64,000 nt of DNA from Nelumbo lutea (taxonomy: Eukaryota; Streptophyta; Magnoliopsida; Proteales; Nelumbonaceae): contig JAKGHH010000004.1 in the NCBI GenBank assembly GCA_022828595.1, positions 22,638,372 through 22,702,371 of the forward strand, read 5' to 3'. Made by a program: the position numbers and the translations under genes. Numbering within the stretch: the stretch's first letter is position 1; each line of letters starts with the position of its first letter. The notes below the pieces were generated by a model, which worked only from the letters and a program-made list of their open reading frames with translations, ran no database searches and was not told the DNA's origin. Of this stretch, positions 45,854-58,756 are shown piece by piece.

Positions 45854-46905
45854 GGAAAAATTATAATTAAAGTCAATTGTACATTTAAAATTAGATTGCA
45901 GGCCGATTGATTCAAAAACCAACAAAACTCTTACAACCAGCTCTACATTTCAAATTATAAAAACACCCACCATATCATTAGAGGCTTATGTGGTTGTTGC
46001 CAACATGGGACTCTTAGTCCATGTTGGACACAACAAAAAATCTATGCCGAAAATAGGTTTTCAGTTTCTCTCCCACTTTCTCTGTTTCTCGATCTCCCTC
46101 CCTTATCTCTCACTTTTACAGTCATCTCTTGATCTCCCGCTCCCTCTGCCTCTCCCGCTCTCTCAGCTTCTATAGCCAAATCAAAACCTCTCTCTCTCTA
46201 TTGTTCTCCCTCAAATTTTCTCATTCTTCTCCTTCACTCTCCCTCTCGGTCAATATCTCTTTCTTCCTCAATCTCTATCATTCTCCAATTGATGTAAATC
46301 TCATAATCAAGAGCTTCTTGTGAATTTTTATCAAATTGGTGTAATAATTTTTGAACCATACCAAGTTGGTCTCATGTTTTTTTATACAATTTGATTAATA
46401 CCATATAAGTGTGTAAGAAAAAAAAAACAAGAGAGAGAGAGAGAGAAGGGGGAGAAAAACTAAGAGAGAACGATAGAACTTAAGGAAGAATGAGACATCG
46501 ATCGAGAAAGAGAATGAAAGAGATTGATGGAGAATGATAAATAGAGAGAAATCGATATAGAGAATGTAAACATAGAAACCAAAAACCATTTTTATTTATT
46601 TTCAAATCACAGTCGTTGAGTAGATAAAGATGACTGTGAGTGTGTGTGTGTATGTGTGAGAGAGAGAGAGACTAAAAACCTTTTTATTTTCCCATCACCC
46701 AACATTAATGGACAATTTTATTATAAGCTTTTTGTTGTGTCTAACATGGATTAAGAGTCCCATATCGGCAACAACCACATAAACCTCCTATGACATGGCG
46801 AGGATTTCTATAATTTGAAATATATAGTAGAGTTGGTTGTTAGAGTTTTGTTGGTTTATGGACAAATTGTAGCCTAATTTTAAATGTTGTGACTATAAAT
46901 TTTTC
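45854..46905. mobile_element. Fold-back Mutator-like element with 9-bp target duplication
   Basis: The sequence 45854-46040 is the inverted copy of about 46720-46905. For example, GTGGTTGTTGCCAACATGGG pairs with the complement of the CCCATATCGGCAACAACCAC block near 46770. The inversion continues inward through a CT-rich arm (46060-46320) and a GA-rich arm (46430-46570), leaving a small loop near 46350-46400. TAATTTAAA flanks both ends (45845-45853 and 46906-46914). A 9-bp duplication with long inverted repeats is typical of Mutator-like elements. No transposase is present. Confidence 0.85.
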
Positions 46906-46914
46906 TAATTTAAA

Positions 46915-48711
46915 ATAAATCCAAAAGTAAATCTATTTTCTTATCTAAATGGTGAATCGATGATCCAAATTTTCAAAAATACCCATGATATCATAAATGA
47001 ATAATAAATATTTAAGTTTATTTTTAATCATTTTGTTACTTTTTTTAATTTTCAATTTCTATTTAAAAGTTGGATCCAACTTATTCTTATGATGACCCAG
47101 CCCATTTCATCTTCAGCATGGGGAGCTGTGACTGATATTATAGACAGTCCATCAAAGAAGGGAACCATTTGATATATTCACGAACCAACTGCCCCTAGTC
47201 CATGTTAGTTATGCATCCATCTTGCACTCAACCCATTAATTGCAAGATTTTTCCAGGGTGGTACTTCCAAATTCTCAATTCCCATCAACTCCATATTTGG
47301 AAATCACTTGTGATCAATTCTTTAAGTTTGGTATTGGAGATGGTCAAAGTGACACCACTTCCTAAACTAGTTTCTATTATTCTCTATCATTTCAAGCTAA
47401 AAATGGCTTAAGAAGTGTAGCTATTTCTTGATGTCGGACAATGAAAGCAGAGAAGGAAAAGCAGTTAAGAAGCTCAAGTCATTAGCAAGCCTAGAGATCG
47501 ATGCATGATAAGGACATTACAAGCATCTCTCCTGTACTTATTGACTACTCTTGATTAATTGTTTTCTTTCTTTCATTCTTTTGTTTTTAATTGGGATCGT
47601 CAAGATTGCTTGCTCAACTCATCTCAAAAGCTTAATTACAAATAAAAGGAGGGAAAAAACTCTCAAAAGCTCTATAGCACTGAGTATACAGCCGACCGTA
47701 CGTGTTTGAGGCTTTTCCTCAACTAACAGTCTAACACCAGCCGTTGAAGGGTCTTTATTTGATTTTGATATTTGTTTGGTTGTCTTATTCGACGTTGGTC
47801 TGTCACTCTTAGCTGAAAAATAGCAAATGAACAAAGTAATACGGCTTGTATATGGTTGTTTGGGCCACAAGCCCCATGACTAAACTAGTTTCTCCGTCAA
47901 TTGCATCGCACGATTTGGATGGCACCGAGTAGTATCCTCCTCTACTTTTGTTCTAAAATTACGTCTTTTACGGTTGTCAACCAAGTAGCCTTCCATAATA
48001 AAAAGTTAATTCATATAACAAAATTAATGCGACATGAAAAGGAGAAAGAAAAAAGAGAAAAAACAATGAAAAAAAAAGGCTTAAGAGCACTAAAATGACT
48101 AACTTTTTTAGCCATGATTGCCCCTCCTTTATGGCTCTCTGCAGAAGGATTTATGGATTCACTCAGCATCTGATCGATTTGGCAATAAAATTCTTCTTTG
48201 CAATTACAACTGTTATAGTTTATATTTTTCCAACAACATAATATTTTCTTTTGGCAACATGATAGAACAGTACTATTTATCTGAAACTTACCACATCTAC
48301 CCTGTACATAGAAGAGAAAAAAAAATGGAAAATTGTAACAAAATATATATATATTTTTTTTATTACCCAAAAACATTAGTTCTGGTCTGAATAATGCATG
48401 ATCTTCAGTTGAAACTTGAAATTCATCAAATTAATAGTCCTGAAATATTTTCTGCCAAAAGCCTAGGGTTGGGATTATTGTGAGTGAAAGCTAGGGGCAC
48501 AGGTATCTAAACTTTACGACCAAAATGACTTTAAAGTGGTAATATCGTCCTTGTCAAACTGACATATCTATTGGCATTACATGCATATAATATGATCGAT
48601 CATGGCATATATAGGATAGATATCTAAAGATGATTAGCTGGGTCTCAATAATGTTTGCTAGCTGATCACCACCTTTTACAATTGCCCTTGGAATTATGAT
48701 TTTTTTTTCAC
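46915..48711. other. Intergenic stretch, no gene seen
   Basis: Several ORFs of 60-121 codons occur on both strands, but none has recognisable domains or a consistent coding signature. No repeats with clear ends were found. Confidence 0.45.
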
Positions 48712-48714
48712 TTA

Positions 48715-49050
48715 TGTTGCGTTTGGAAAAGATGCAAATGGAGTGTAAATTCTGGTTCACTTTTGCCTGTATTTGACAATATTATATTTTTATATTGATA
48801 AATGATAGACCAATGCATATTTATATTAATAATAAGATGTAAAAGCACATCAATAAATAAAAAGTAAATGTGCATTCAAATGGGCTTTTGATAAAAAAAA
48901 ATGCTTTATTTGAATTAGTGTTTGTATCCATTACAGCTAAAAGTCTCTGTTTGGTAAGAAGATAAATTTATCAATGTAAAACTAACCAACTTCATAATTT
49001 ATATAAATCCTATTACACTCTATATATTTGCATCGTTTCCAAATACAACC
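48715..49050. mobile_element. Tourist-like MITE with TTA target duplication
   Basis: The left end TGTTGCGTTTGGAAAAGATG and the reverse complement of the right end, GGTTGTATTTGGAAACGATG, match at 15 or more of 20 positions. TTA flanks both sides (48712-48714 and 49051-49053). 336 bp, AT-rich, no coding capacity. Confidence 0.75.
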
Positions 49051-49053
49051 TTA

Positions 49054-51577
49054 ATTTTTATAGATTGTAAAATTCTTTATTTCAGCTAGTGCTAGTATAT
49101 ATTTCCATCCTTTTAATTGCTTTTGATGCAAACGACAATGAAAACAAAATTCTCATTGGAGAACTTTCTTTTGAGGGGTGATAATTTCTTTCAAATATTT
49201 CAGTCTGAAAAGTTGTGTCTGTTTTACATTGAAACAAGCAAGCTGATAAGGTTGCAAATCAGGCCCAGTTTGGATCACCGATATGGAAGAATAAGGACCT
49301 ACATCTGGTTTAGCTGAGGATCGCTGCATGGCACGAGCTCGCATGAACTGAGGGGCGCGCAGTGGTATGGCGCACTCCCATCTGACCAGTACTAAGCTAA
49401 CGGTGGTGCATACCATGAGTTTAGGACGAGCTGGGGACACGTGGTAAACACTGGCTGAGTCACCATCAACTGCCAAGGTAGGTGCCAATGACTTTGATCT
49501 CCTCATCCCTCTCTTTCTCTCTCTCTCTCTCTAGAATGGGTGGTACACATTCTTAATGACTACCGCGGAGCTCAACAGGTGTCCCATGAATGAGGAGCAC
49601 AATGACACTGTTCGGCATCTACACTTTAACTCTCTTGCTCTCAATACTCTCTAATCTCTTCATCTCGTACGGCTAAGTCTAGTTTGTCTTAATTAGTTCG
49701 ATTCACCTATCCGAGCATCCATTTTCTCTTACTGATTTGAGAATCGAAGTATTTCTTACTGTAAATCACCTTAGAATCTATAATATCTGAGTGCATAGGT
49801 CATCAAGCCAATTCGACTTGTTTATCTCTTTATCTATTACTCGTCCACCTCAACTCGAACAATTAAACTTACAAAAATAAGAAAATAAAACCATTTATCT
49901 AAATTATCTTGAGGTGGTTTTTTTTTTGGATTTTAAATTTTGCAAATCACTCCCTTCAAATGGTGATATGCTATAAAATGAGATGAAAAACCACAATAGT
50001 ATCATTTCATTCTATGTGGCATCCAAACATACTTCTAAAATATAATTAATTAAGAGAAGGTATCAAAGAAAATACTTAGTAATACAAAGCAAATTGTTGA
50101 CCTTAGGGATGAAGGTTAGCCTGAGATATCGTTTATTCTTTTTTTTTTTTTTTCCCGTTTCTTTGTTAACTTTTTTGAATAACAAATTTGAGCAACATGG
50201 AGTCGAATGAATTAGTACTATCTAAGTATATATAAAGCTTGCTTTTAGGTAATGTAATAACGTTTTCATTGTTTTATAGGAGTCTTCTCTTTATCTTTAG
50301 TTGGACTTCTTTCTGACGGTTGAATGCATGCACAAAGACCACATACATGCATGGCTGCAAGTTGCAATCACATGATGATCAAGATAATTGTGGACCTACT
50401 TCATCTTGTAATTGTGTTCCATTAATGGTGAGGCCCATCCTCTCTGAACCATGTGGTTCAATATGGGCCTTGAAACACCCATTTGTTATTTATTTTATTT
50501 TGGTGGTGGGGGATATCAGCAAAGTTAAAGGATAGTATTAAGAAAGAAATAATTAAGCAAATGGGTTACGCTAAGAACTGCCCTTCCCATTACATCATTA
50601 CATGCATCTTCAACAATTAATAACATTTTGTTTAGGAAAAATCTAAGATATGGTATGAAAAGAGTTTTGACCAATTAAAATCCACTCATGAATTTTGATA
50701 AATAATATATGATTTGTTATCAAATTTATGATTCCAGTTGATTGGTCAGATGTTTTCGGGATATCATATCTTTTCCATATCATAGTCGAACCCGTTTGTT
50801 TATCCATGGACGGACCTTACTGCAACCCCATGTTTGAAAACTGACTGGACTGAGTGGTTTACCCTGCTCAATTTCAACCGGATCCCTTTCTGGTTCCCAA
50901 AGATGAGCCGCCTGGAATATAGTCAGGCTTTGATCAAAGGCTGGTTGAACCATGGTCAAATTAAGAATATTTTATATCTTTATTTTTATATTTTGGATTT
51001 AACACCAAAAAAGAGACAAATCCTTAAAATATGAAATGCCAAATGCAGCTTTAAACTGGTTGAACAGTAGAATCTTAGCCATGGCCCAATTTGGTTGGTA
51101 CTTGGTAGATCAGTTTTTTGGTGGGTAGGTATCACAAGTATTCGGTTACAGGATCATGGGGTCAAATCTCGATCTGTTTGATCTTTAGGGAGAAATGTCT
51201 TGGGACATGTAATAAGGTTATAGATCATCATTACTGACTGATCGTTAACAAAAGTCCACATAAGCATTTGAATATTTTATATGACCAAACTATCCATGAA
51301 TGGCCAGTCAAACTTATTAAATATTTCTTTTGTGACAAAATTATCCCTGACCTAAGCCTGAAAAATCTTATTAAATATTTAATCATGTTAATTGATCATC
51401 CAGGGGCAATTTGATCATGTAAAATAATTAATTGTTTACATGGACAACTTCTACTAATGATCACTAATAGTGATCTAACAGAAATCTTAATGGAAGGTGA
51501 GTTTTAAACAATAAATCTCAACGATAAAGAGCTCTCTATAGGTTTATAAAAGTCATGATGAGTTTAAAGAGAAATGC

Positions 51578-51578
<1 letters not shown>
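49054..51578. other. Intergenic stretch with repeat fragments
   Basis: 49310-49500 is GC-richer than its surroundings (GGGGCGCGCAGTGG, GGGGACACGTGG) and may be a repeat relic. From 50829 (CATGTTTGAAAACTGACTGG) a truncated relative of the CAAGG/CATGG hAT family follows; its right end was not found. No gene is supported. Confidence 0.45.
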
Positions 51579-51629
<51 letters not shown>

Positions 51630-51660
51630 GTAATAATAGTAATAGTAATAATAATAATAA
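51579..51660. repeat. AAT/ATT microsatellite
   Basis: AAT units run with two short interruptions (TGG, AGT). The tract lies on the 3' side of the minus-strand LINE fragment and might be its tail. Confidence 0.9.
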
Positions 51661-51882
51661 TGGTGAGTTTTGGATAATATCCCTTGTTAAATTCTGTTTT
51701 GTTAGTCTGTTTATTTGTGTTTGGCCCATGATGGGTAGCACGCCCCACAAAATCACCAAAACAAATAGAAGCTAAATCACTAGGAAGGATACAAAGATTG
51801 AGAGAAGCGACACCACTAGGACCCCCCCCCCCCCAAATACAAGTGCCTGTAACAAACTCTACCTTCCTTTTCCTTCATCTGC

Positions 51883-52700
51883 TAGTAGCTTGAAATTACG
51901 TTCCTGAGATTCCAAAGAGGAGGGATCAAATGTTTTAGACATTTTATAATTAGATTAGAATCCCCTTCAATAGTGGTTGAGAACTTGCTGAAGTTCATAG
52001 CCAAATTATGAGCTTCCCACACCGCCCATGCCTCTGCAGCATTAGTAGAAGAATAACCCAAGTTATAAGCTTTATAATCCAAAACCTTGCTCAAATGGTT
52101 TCTTGCAATACCTGCAATAGTACATGAGCCATTTCTAGTGTAAGACTCATCAAAGTTAATTTTAATTTCCCCCCAGTTAAAGGGAACCCAGGAAACATTT
52201 TTTATTTTCTTAACATCTTTTCTATTGTTTCCCCATTAAGCAACCAAAACTCATTAAGAGATTTAAAGGCCCTGTCGAGAATAATTTGAGGGGGTCCTCC
52301 TTATTGGTGAAGGTTTTTTGATTCCTATTCTTCCAAATAAACCAAAGGATGAAGGCACATTTTTCTTTTAGATGAGACTGCTTGCTCAATCACATCTTTA
52401 TTATGGATTTCAATCCACCACTCTTCCAAATTCAGACTAGCCGTATTTGAACTAGCAAGGTTAATATTTGACATTTCCCAAATTTGTTTTGAGATTGGGC
52501 AATCAAAGAAAATATGATGGATGTCTTCCATGGAACCACGCTAATTACAATCTCCATGAATATTGAGACCTCTCCTTCTAAGGAAATCCTTTGCTGGAAG
52601 TCTATTATTTAGGAAGAGATACATAAACACCTTTATTTTTGGATGACTTTTAAAGTTCCAAACTGGTGAGTTCCAATTCAGGGGTTAGCACGAGGGCAAC
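51883..52700 (-). pseudogene. LINE (non-LTR retrotransposon) fragment: zinc-binding region and RNase H
   Basis: On the minus strand, about 52700-52430 gives WNFKSHPKIKVFMYLFLNN, then RLPAKDFLRRRG and HHIFFDCPISKQIWEM, the zinc-binding module that follows LINE reverse transcriptase. About 52190-51883 gives the RNase H-like part (FNWGEIKINFDESYTRNGS, STNAAEAWAVWEAHNLAM, IEGDSNLIIKCL). Stops and shifts separate them. Only the 3' end of the second ORF is present, as is common for 5'-truncated LINE copies. Confidence 0.85.
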
Positions 52701-54350
52701 TCGCTCCACATCTTAACTTGTAAACCGATTTCAAGGAGAAGTTCCCACTCGGGTTCAAGTACCACACTATATTGTCCTCCTTATTGTCCATAGGAATAAA
52801 AGTAGATTTGATTTTATTTCAAATATCAAGAGGAACCACACTTTGAATCTTATTCTCCTACCACACTCATCTTTCTTTATCAATAAAATCACTTACAACA
52901 TCATTTTCAAGAGAATCCTGAGAAGGGTTTCTATAATCTAATAAGGTGAATCTGCCAACCCAGTTTTGGCCCATGATTTTCAGATGCCCATATTTTCACC
53001 TTTCTCCAACGGTCCAACCTCACTCATGGACAAGTTTGGTGTACAACATTAGTATATATCCAGAACAAGCCCGGTACATGTTTGAGTTAAAATGGAGCTA
53101 TGAGGCTAATATCACTTCGGAAAACTCCTATACAAGGCGGGTGGATATAGGGCTGACCAGATGACATGGACAACTGGGCTAGGGGAGTGAATAAATAACC
53201 AATCAAAAGTGTCCCTAGATGGATCGAATTGGCCTGGCTATCTAGAGAAGAAACCTAATTGATCCAGAGCTAGGCTTCCTTCTCCGGCTTAACAAGTTTA
53301 AACCTTGCTGCTTTTACATTCTAACTGCCATGGTCCTATCACCTAAGCTGTTTATTATCAAATGCAAAGAGAACATATGGCAGGGACACTTCAATTCTGT
53401 AGTATTAAACATGTGGGTTAATGGGCTCATATTGGGCCCATGGATTTCAAGATTCAAAGTAAGCCCAAAACTAAGCTCGTCCAATTATTATTATATATTT
53501 TTTCGTCCTTTTATGATATCCAAGGGAGAAATTGGAATTGATAGAAATAAGAAAAGAATTTCATGGATTATAATTGGGGATGGAATCTTCATTGTAGTAA
53601 CTTCTTTTGGGCCGGAAAGAACAACCAATGTTGTGATAAATTTCAGCCAAAAGTTGCCAGGTATCCAAAAACCAAAATAAGCTCATATTTAATTATTTAT
53701 GTGCAAAAATATTAGAATTTTTTTTTTTTTTTACGTTAAGAAAGTGAAAGTTTGGAGTTTGAACAACAATTATTGATTGAGAAAAACTATGAAGCAAGTT
53801 TGTGGACTCTGCACTCCTCTCACCAATCTGTATCACTGTATGATCATGGGATTAATTTTAATTCAAAAAGCTTTGCTGATTAATCTAAATAACCATACAT
53901 TTTTATGTAGAATATACATACCTCATTTTGTGGCTTTTTAAGTTAAAAATTTCAAGACAAGATGAATAGTTCGTTATGAGCCATCATCCATCAAAAAATT
54001 GTGTTTTTAATAAACTTTAGTGTCTCCCTCCGTTTTTCATTTGTATTCTTCCCAAACTGAGCCATAACTATTTATATTTGTATCTGATAATTTTATACTT
54101 TCACCCCTCAAGAGACATGTTAACCAGTGAAGGCAAATTACGTTTTCTTCCCTAATAATATAATAAGAAAAATATTAAAAATAAATGACATCGTTTTGTG
54201 CGACTGTGGTTGCATGCAACCCCAATGAAATGTGAAATCAAACACCAATTGATATGATGTTTTGCTTTTCTTTCAAACAGTGGCATGTTTACATTTAAAG
54301 AGGGGTCTCAGGAAATGCAATCTCTTGACAATAAGCCTAAAAATTTATCT
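52701..54350. other. Intergenic stretch, no gene seen
   Basis: The LINE may continue in decayed form to about 52950. A 116-codon ORF at 53330-53680 has no recognisable domain and an unusual hydrophobic/basic mix; I do not call it a gene. A fragment of the GTTTGGAAAGAG MITE family (TTCTTCCCAAACTGAGCC) lies near 54040-54063. Confidence 0.4.
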
Positions 54351-54353
54351 TTA

Positions 54354-54482
54354 GACTGTGTTTGGTTTGAAGGAAAAAGTAAGGAAAAGAAGAGAAATGT
54401 AGGAAAACCTTTATAAATCTTGTATAGATGTTTTTACGTTTTCTTTTCTTTCCCTACCTTTTCCTTCAAACTAAACATAGCA
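54354..54482. mobile_element. Small Tourist-like MITE with TTA target duplication
   Basis: It is an almost perfect hairpin of 129 bp: GACTGTGTTTGGTTTGAAGG on the left, and the reverse complement of the right end reads TGCTATGTTTAGTTTGAAGG. TTA flanks both sides (54351-54353 and 54483-54485). A half copy is at about 4685-4768. Hairpins of this size are common miRNA-like or siRNA sources in plants. Confidence 0.8.
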
Positions 54483-54887
54483 TTAAAGTCTCTTGTTACC
54501 ACACCTATTACATTGCCTCCAATCTATGTATCGAAATTAAGTTTAGTTTTTGAATCTTGAGAAGGTATCCATTGGATCATTGTGACGAAGCGAGTCATTG
54601 CCGCTCATTGCAGCTGACTAGCTGAGTATGAGACAAACTCTGATCACTGAGGCTTTGAACAAACACTTGTGGACAATGCATGAGGTTTACTCAACAAATT
54701 TGCCAACAAGCTTAACGCTCATCACAAGTAATATGGTGATTACCTTTATATTATCATGATCCTCGTTGCAATTTCTGCAATGCTGATCTATATGCACTTA
54801 TACCTTCTCCCAAAGTAAAGGGTTTGGTCCATTAAAGTCAATAAATCCATAGTACCATCTTGAAACTTTCTCTAAGATGTTCGTCAT

Positions 54888-55288
54888 TAGGAATGTCAAT
54901 GATATTAGAAAATCCGGTTTCAAATTTGAGATTTGATATAATTGAATCAAATTCAAACATTTTGAATATCTACTCGGTCGAATTCAAATATCCTATTTAT
55001 ACCAGTTAGTTAATCAGATTTGAATTGGATATGACCTAATTCGGTTTGATAAATATCTGAATTCAACCGATTATTTAATTCTTATATATAATATATAAAA
55101 TACTTAAATATTTTATATAATATATATAAATAATTTATATACTTTATATAAATAAAATATTTTTTATATATTTATTAATTACCTAAAATAATTAATTGGT
55201 CAAATTCGGCTAGAATCGGATATTAAAATTTTTAATCGAACTTGAATTTGAATTCGGATATTGCATGATTTGATTCGAATTGACCCTA
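54888..55288. mobile_element. hAT-like MITE with degraded target duplication
   Basis: The ends are TAGGAATGTCAAT and, reverse-complemented from the right, TAGGGTCAATTCG. The flanking bases TTCGTCAT and CTTGTCAT agree at 6 of 8. The body is AT-rich with AATTCGGTT/GAATTCAAC motifs in both orientations. No coding capacity. Confidence 0.6.
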
Positions 55289-55296
55289 CTTGTCAT

Positions 55297-56026
55297 TTAA
55301 TTAGGAAGTATTTGTTGAATGTCATTTAATTTCTATTGATTTATTAACCCTAAGGTTGTTCATGTGTCAATTTGGTTCAATTCCAAGGTAGAACCTAGAG
55401 CCAACCCAATTTGAAGTTTTTGGAACCATAACCTACTTTATAAAGATTGGTTCCAAGGTCAATTCCATGGACCCTGTTCTTTAAAAAAATAATATGCTTT
55501 TTTTTTTTTCTTTTGAATCTTTGACTTCATTTGATAACAATCTATCGTAAATGTTCTACATTTTAAATTCACATATATAGTCATTCACCCCAAAGGAAAT
55601 AAAACATAATCCATGAACAACCTACACAATATCATATAATATTATAATCATTACTAATCCATAATTAATCCAACTTCACATACATTCCACAATATAGTTA
55701 AGGCTGACTCTTCCAGTTGGTTGTAAGAGTTTGAAACTAGACCCTACCTAAAACACTAAGGCCAATTTGAGGTCGGCTCAATCAGTTCTTGGCAGAACCA
55801 ACCCATTAGCTCTCCCCTAATTAGGCCTAGGGTAAGAAGACAAACTTTTCATTATTTTTCTTTCGTTATTGCTACAACCTTTAATTGATCTGTCCTCTCT
55901 ATTGGGTCTATGATAATTATCTTCAACTAGCATCCAAATTTGATGGGTAATGTTGCACTCTTTAGATATATGTTTACCTATATATTATTTAGAAAGTGCA
56001 CAACCCTTCAACCCAACTTACTAATA
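55297..56026. other. Repeat remnants, no gene seen
   Basis: 55345-55835 has GGTTCAATTCCAAGG-type and GGCTCAATCAGTTC-type motifs at its two sides around an AT-rich core, similar to the insert in the PHO1 intron at 13730-14390. Ends could not be fixed. Confidence 0.4.
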
Positions 56027-56034
56027 GCATACAT

Positions 56035-56317
56035 CAAGGTTTTTAAAACCGAATCGGACAATGAATCATTCAGGGATCTGGTTCCTGGGTTGAACAATCT
56101 GACTATTCGAACCAAACGGATGGCTCATTCGAAAAAAAAGTAAAAAAAATGAAAAAAAAAATAAAAATAGGCAAAAACTATTGAACGGTTCAAACGCCTG
56201 GATCAGCAATTTGCTGACCAACCAATAGTTCTTGGCCAAAAAACAGTTATGGGGTCAAATGGGAACCAGTTCAAAAGACTGGTTCCCAGTTTTTCCGATC
56301 CGATTTTGAAAACATTG
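56035..56317. mobile_element. hAT-type MITE, same family as 9020-9634
   Basis: The ends are CAAGGTTTTTAAAACCGAAT and, reverse-complemented from the right, CAATGTTTTCAAAATCGGAT. The flanks GCATACAT (56027-56034) and GCATGCAT (56318-56325) agree at 7 of 8. 283 bp, no coding capacity. Confidence 0.8.
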
Positions 56318-56325
56318 GCATGCAT

Positions 56326-58260
56326 TATTAGTATCTTTTTAACTCTCTCATAATGCTCAAACCTCCTTTTGACATTTGAGGCAAGTTTGCGAATTTTCTT
56401 GTAGCTTGTTAGGGCAAAAGGAATTTTCTCTTGATTGCAGCCCAATAATAAATTTCTTTAAATTTTTATCATATCATCAAGATTCTTTTTTTTTTTTTTG
56501 AGAAGTCAAAATAACCCACAAGGAATTGGGGGACGGCATGAACGAGAATTGCGCTGATTTAATAAGAGTGAACCTTCCTAGTTCCTACTCTGAAAAGAGT
56601 CTCAACTTTCCACCAAGTCTTTGTTTTATTCTATCCACACATTGGTTGAATGTCTTTTTTGTTATTTTGCCATTCCAAAAAAGGAGCTATTATATACGAA
56701 TTTATATTGTCTATCCATTATGGGGATGCCCAAGTTCCTCGCTAATGACTTTATTTTTTTGTTTGACGCATTTCCTAATAAAGTTGATTTGTTGAAGTTA
56801 ATATTCTACCATGAAGCTAGAGCATATTTTTCTTGAAGTTCTATTTTATTTGATGATAAATTTGAAGAAATAAGGAAAAAGATAAGATAATCATCTTCAA
56901 ATTGTAGATTAAAATATTTGATTCTTACTTAGAAGATTCACTCTAATATATAACTTATTTTTTAAGACTAGAATAGTAAAATGTGTAGTTGATGGCTTTC
57001 TATTATATAATATAAAAATGAAAACATATGGAACTGATGAATCTTTGTCTAATATCTCTGATAGGCTAAAATCCATGTACATTGTTGAGACTTGAGACTA
57101 CCCTTTATAAAAATTTGATAACCATAGTTTGTATTGACAAGGGTTTTGAATCAACGCCGCTTTACAGTCTTCCAAACGTATTTATCCCTCCCCCACAAGC
57201 AGCATCCCCGTGAATTGATAATATTTACTCCTCTTGACACGGACCCCAATCTTATGTGGGGAGGCTGATTTGGGCTCACATTTCATGCCTGGCTGGTCCG
57301 CCCCCCAATCTCATATGAAATCCGTAGTGTCAAGCCATTTTCGAAGGGTGTGCGTCCACGGTTCTACGCGTAACGTCGGGTCGGGCCAATCATAAATCAG
57401 AAAACACTGCGTCCGCGTGAGATCCATTCCATCAAATGTGGGCCCTGTTTATCAAACTGACGATGTGTCATGTTATAATTGGTGCATTAGATTCGAACAT
57501 GATGTTTGTCCCTCCACTGTGGGTGCTGGGTGGGCCCTTCTAACTTCTACTACCTTCGCGTTCTACCTACGTGACCACTGACCAAGCAAACAATTGCAAA
57601 TCAGGGGATTCTGCAATGCATCTTCTCTTGTTCTGATTTTTGGATGCCGGAGCAGGCAAGCAGCAGCTGCAATTTATCTGGTACAGCTGGGCCCATGGAA
57701 AACATGTTTTGTTCCTTGGTACCTTATAAGTAAAAAAGGGGAAAAGACAATTGCTTAACTATTGGCCGAAGGCGGGGGTGGGTCCTACGGGATATTATAG
57801 TTATATATATATGATGATATCAGAATTCAGAATCATAGGGTAGCTCCCTTCTCTTCGAGTCCAGTGGTGTTACTCTATTGGTGTGTACAGAATGGCGTTT
57901 TGGGCTTGCACATGTGCCTTCTCATTGGGTTTGGGCGTTCGCCAAAACCGACGATATCGGCTTTCATCAGGGCAAACCTGTGCCCACATTGTTCTAACAG
58001 TTAACAACCTTTCCCAATTCTGTATTAGAAACATTTTCCTATGAAATAAGGCATTTTCAGCCAGTTCAAGACCTACTTTTATGGCCTTGTATTAATATCT
58101 CCCCATGAAATAAAATACATAAGTATGTTGTAAAGATTATTGGAACGGGAACAAATGTTGCGTATGAAAGTTGAATTTAAAATGAAGCAAAAGGATTTCA
58201 ATGAAGAGTTCGGATCTGATCCTCTGAGAGCATGCCTCATTCTGACTTTACAGAGATGTT
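56326..58260. other. Intergenic stretch, no gene seen
   Basis: 57170-57900 is less AT-rich and has few repeats, resembling single-copy or promoter DNA, but no ORF with protein features was found. Other parts are AT-rich. Confidence 0.4.
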
Positions 58261-58268
58261 TCCAATGC

Positions 58269-58748
58269 TAGGGGTGAGCATTCAGTCAAAAACTGAATAG
58301 AATACATTGAAAATTTAAAAACCGAAATAAAAATAAAAAATAAAAACCAAAACCAGATTACAAGAAAACCGAAATCAAACATTTCAGTTTGGTTTTCGAT
58401 TATTTTAGTTAAAAACCGAATTTAATTAATATATATAAAATATTATATTATAACCTATAATATATATATATATATATATTATATATTATGAAATTAAATT
58501 TCATTATAATACATTATATAATATATTAATATATAAATATATAGCATATTATATATTAAATGTTATATATTATATATTATATAATAAATTTTAGTTAATT
58601 CAGTTTTTTTGGTTAATTGAATTTCTAACTTTGAAAACTGAAACCGAAAACCTAATTTCCTAAAAATCAAATTATCCAAAAACTGAAAAAAACCGAAATT
58701 AAAATTTTTAATTTGATATTTCGGTTTTAACCGAATAATGCTCCCCGG
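58269..58748. mobile_element. hAT-type MITE upstream of the ICME-like gene
   Basis: The left end is TAGGGGTGAGCATTCAGTC; the right end reversed reads CCGGGGAGCATTATTCGG. The flanks TCCAATGC (58261-58268) and ACCAATGC (58749-58756) agree at 7 of 8. Arms of AAAACCGAA-type sequence surround an AT-rich core with a TA tract. The right end lies 822 bp before the ICME-like start codon. Confidence 0.75.
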
Positions 58749-58756
58749 ACCAATGC

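Noticed and set aside
53330..53680. 116-codon ORF on the plus strand
   Set aside because: No domain, no neighbouring exons with splice signals, and AT-rich surroundings; probably a chance ORF.
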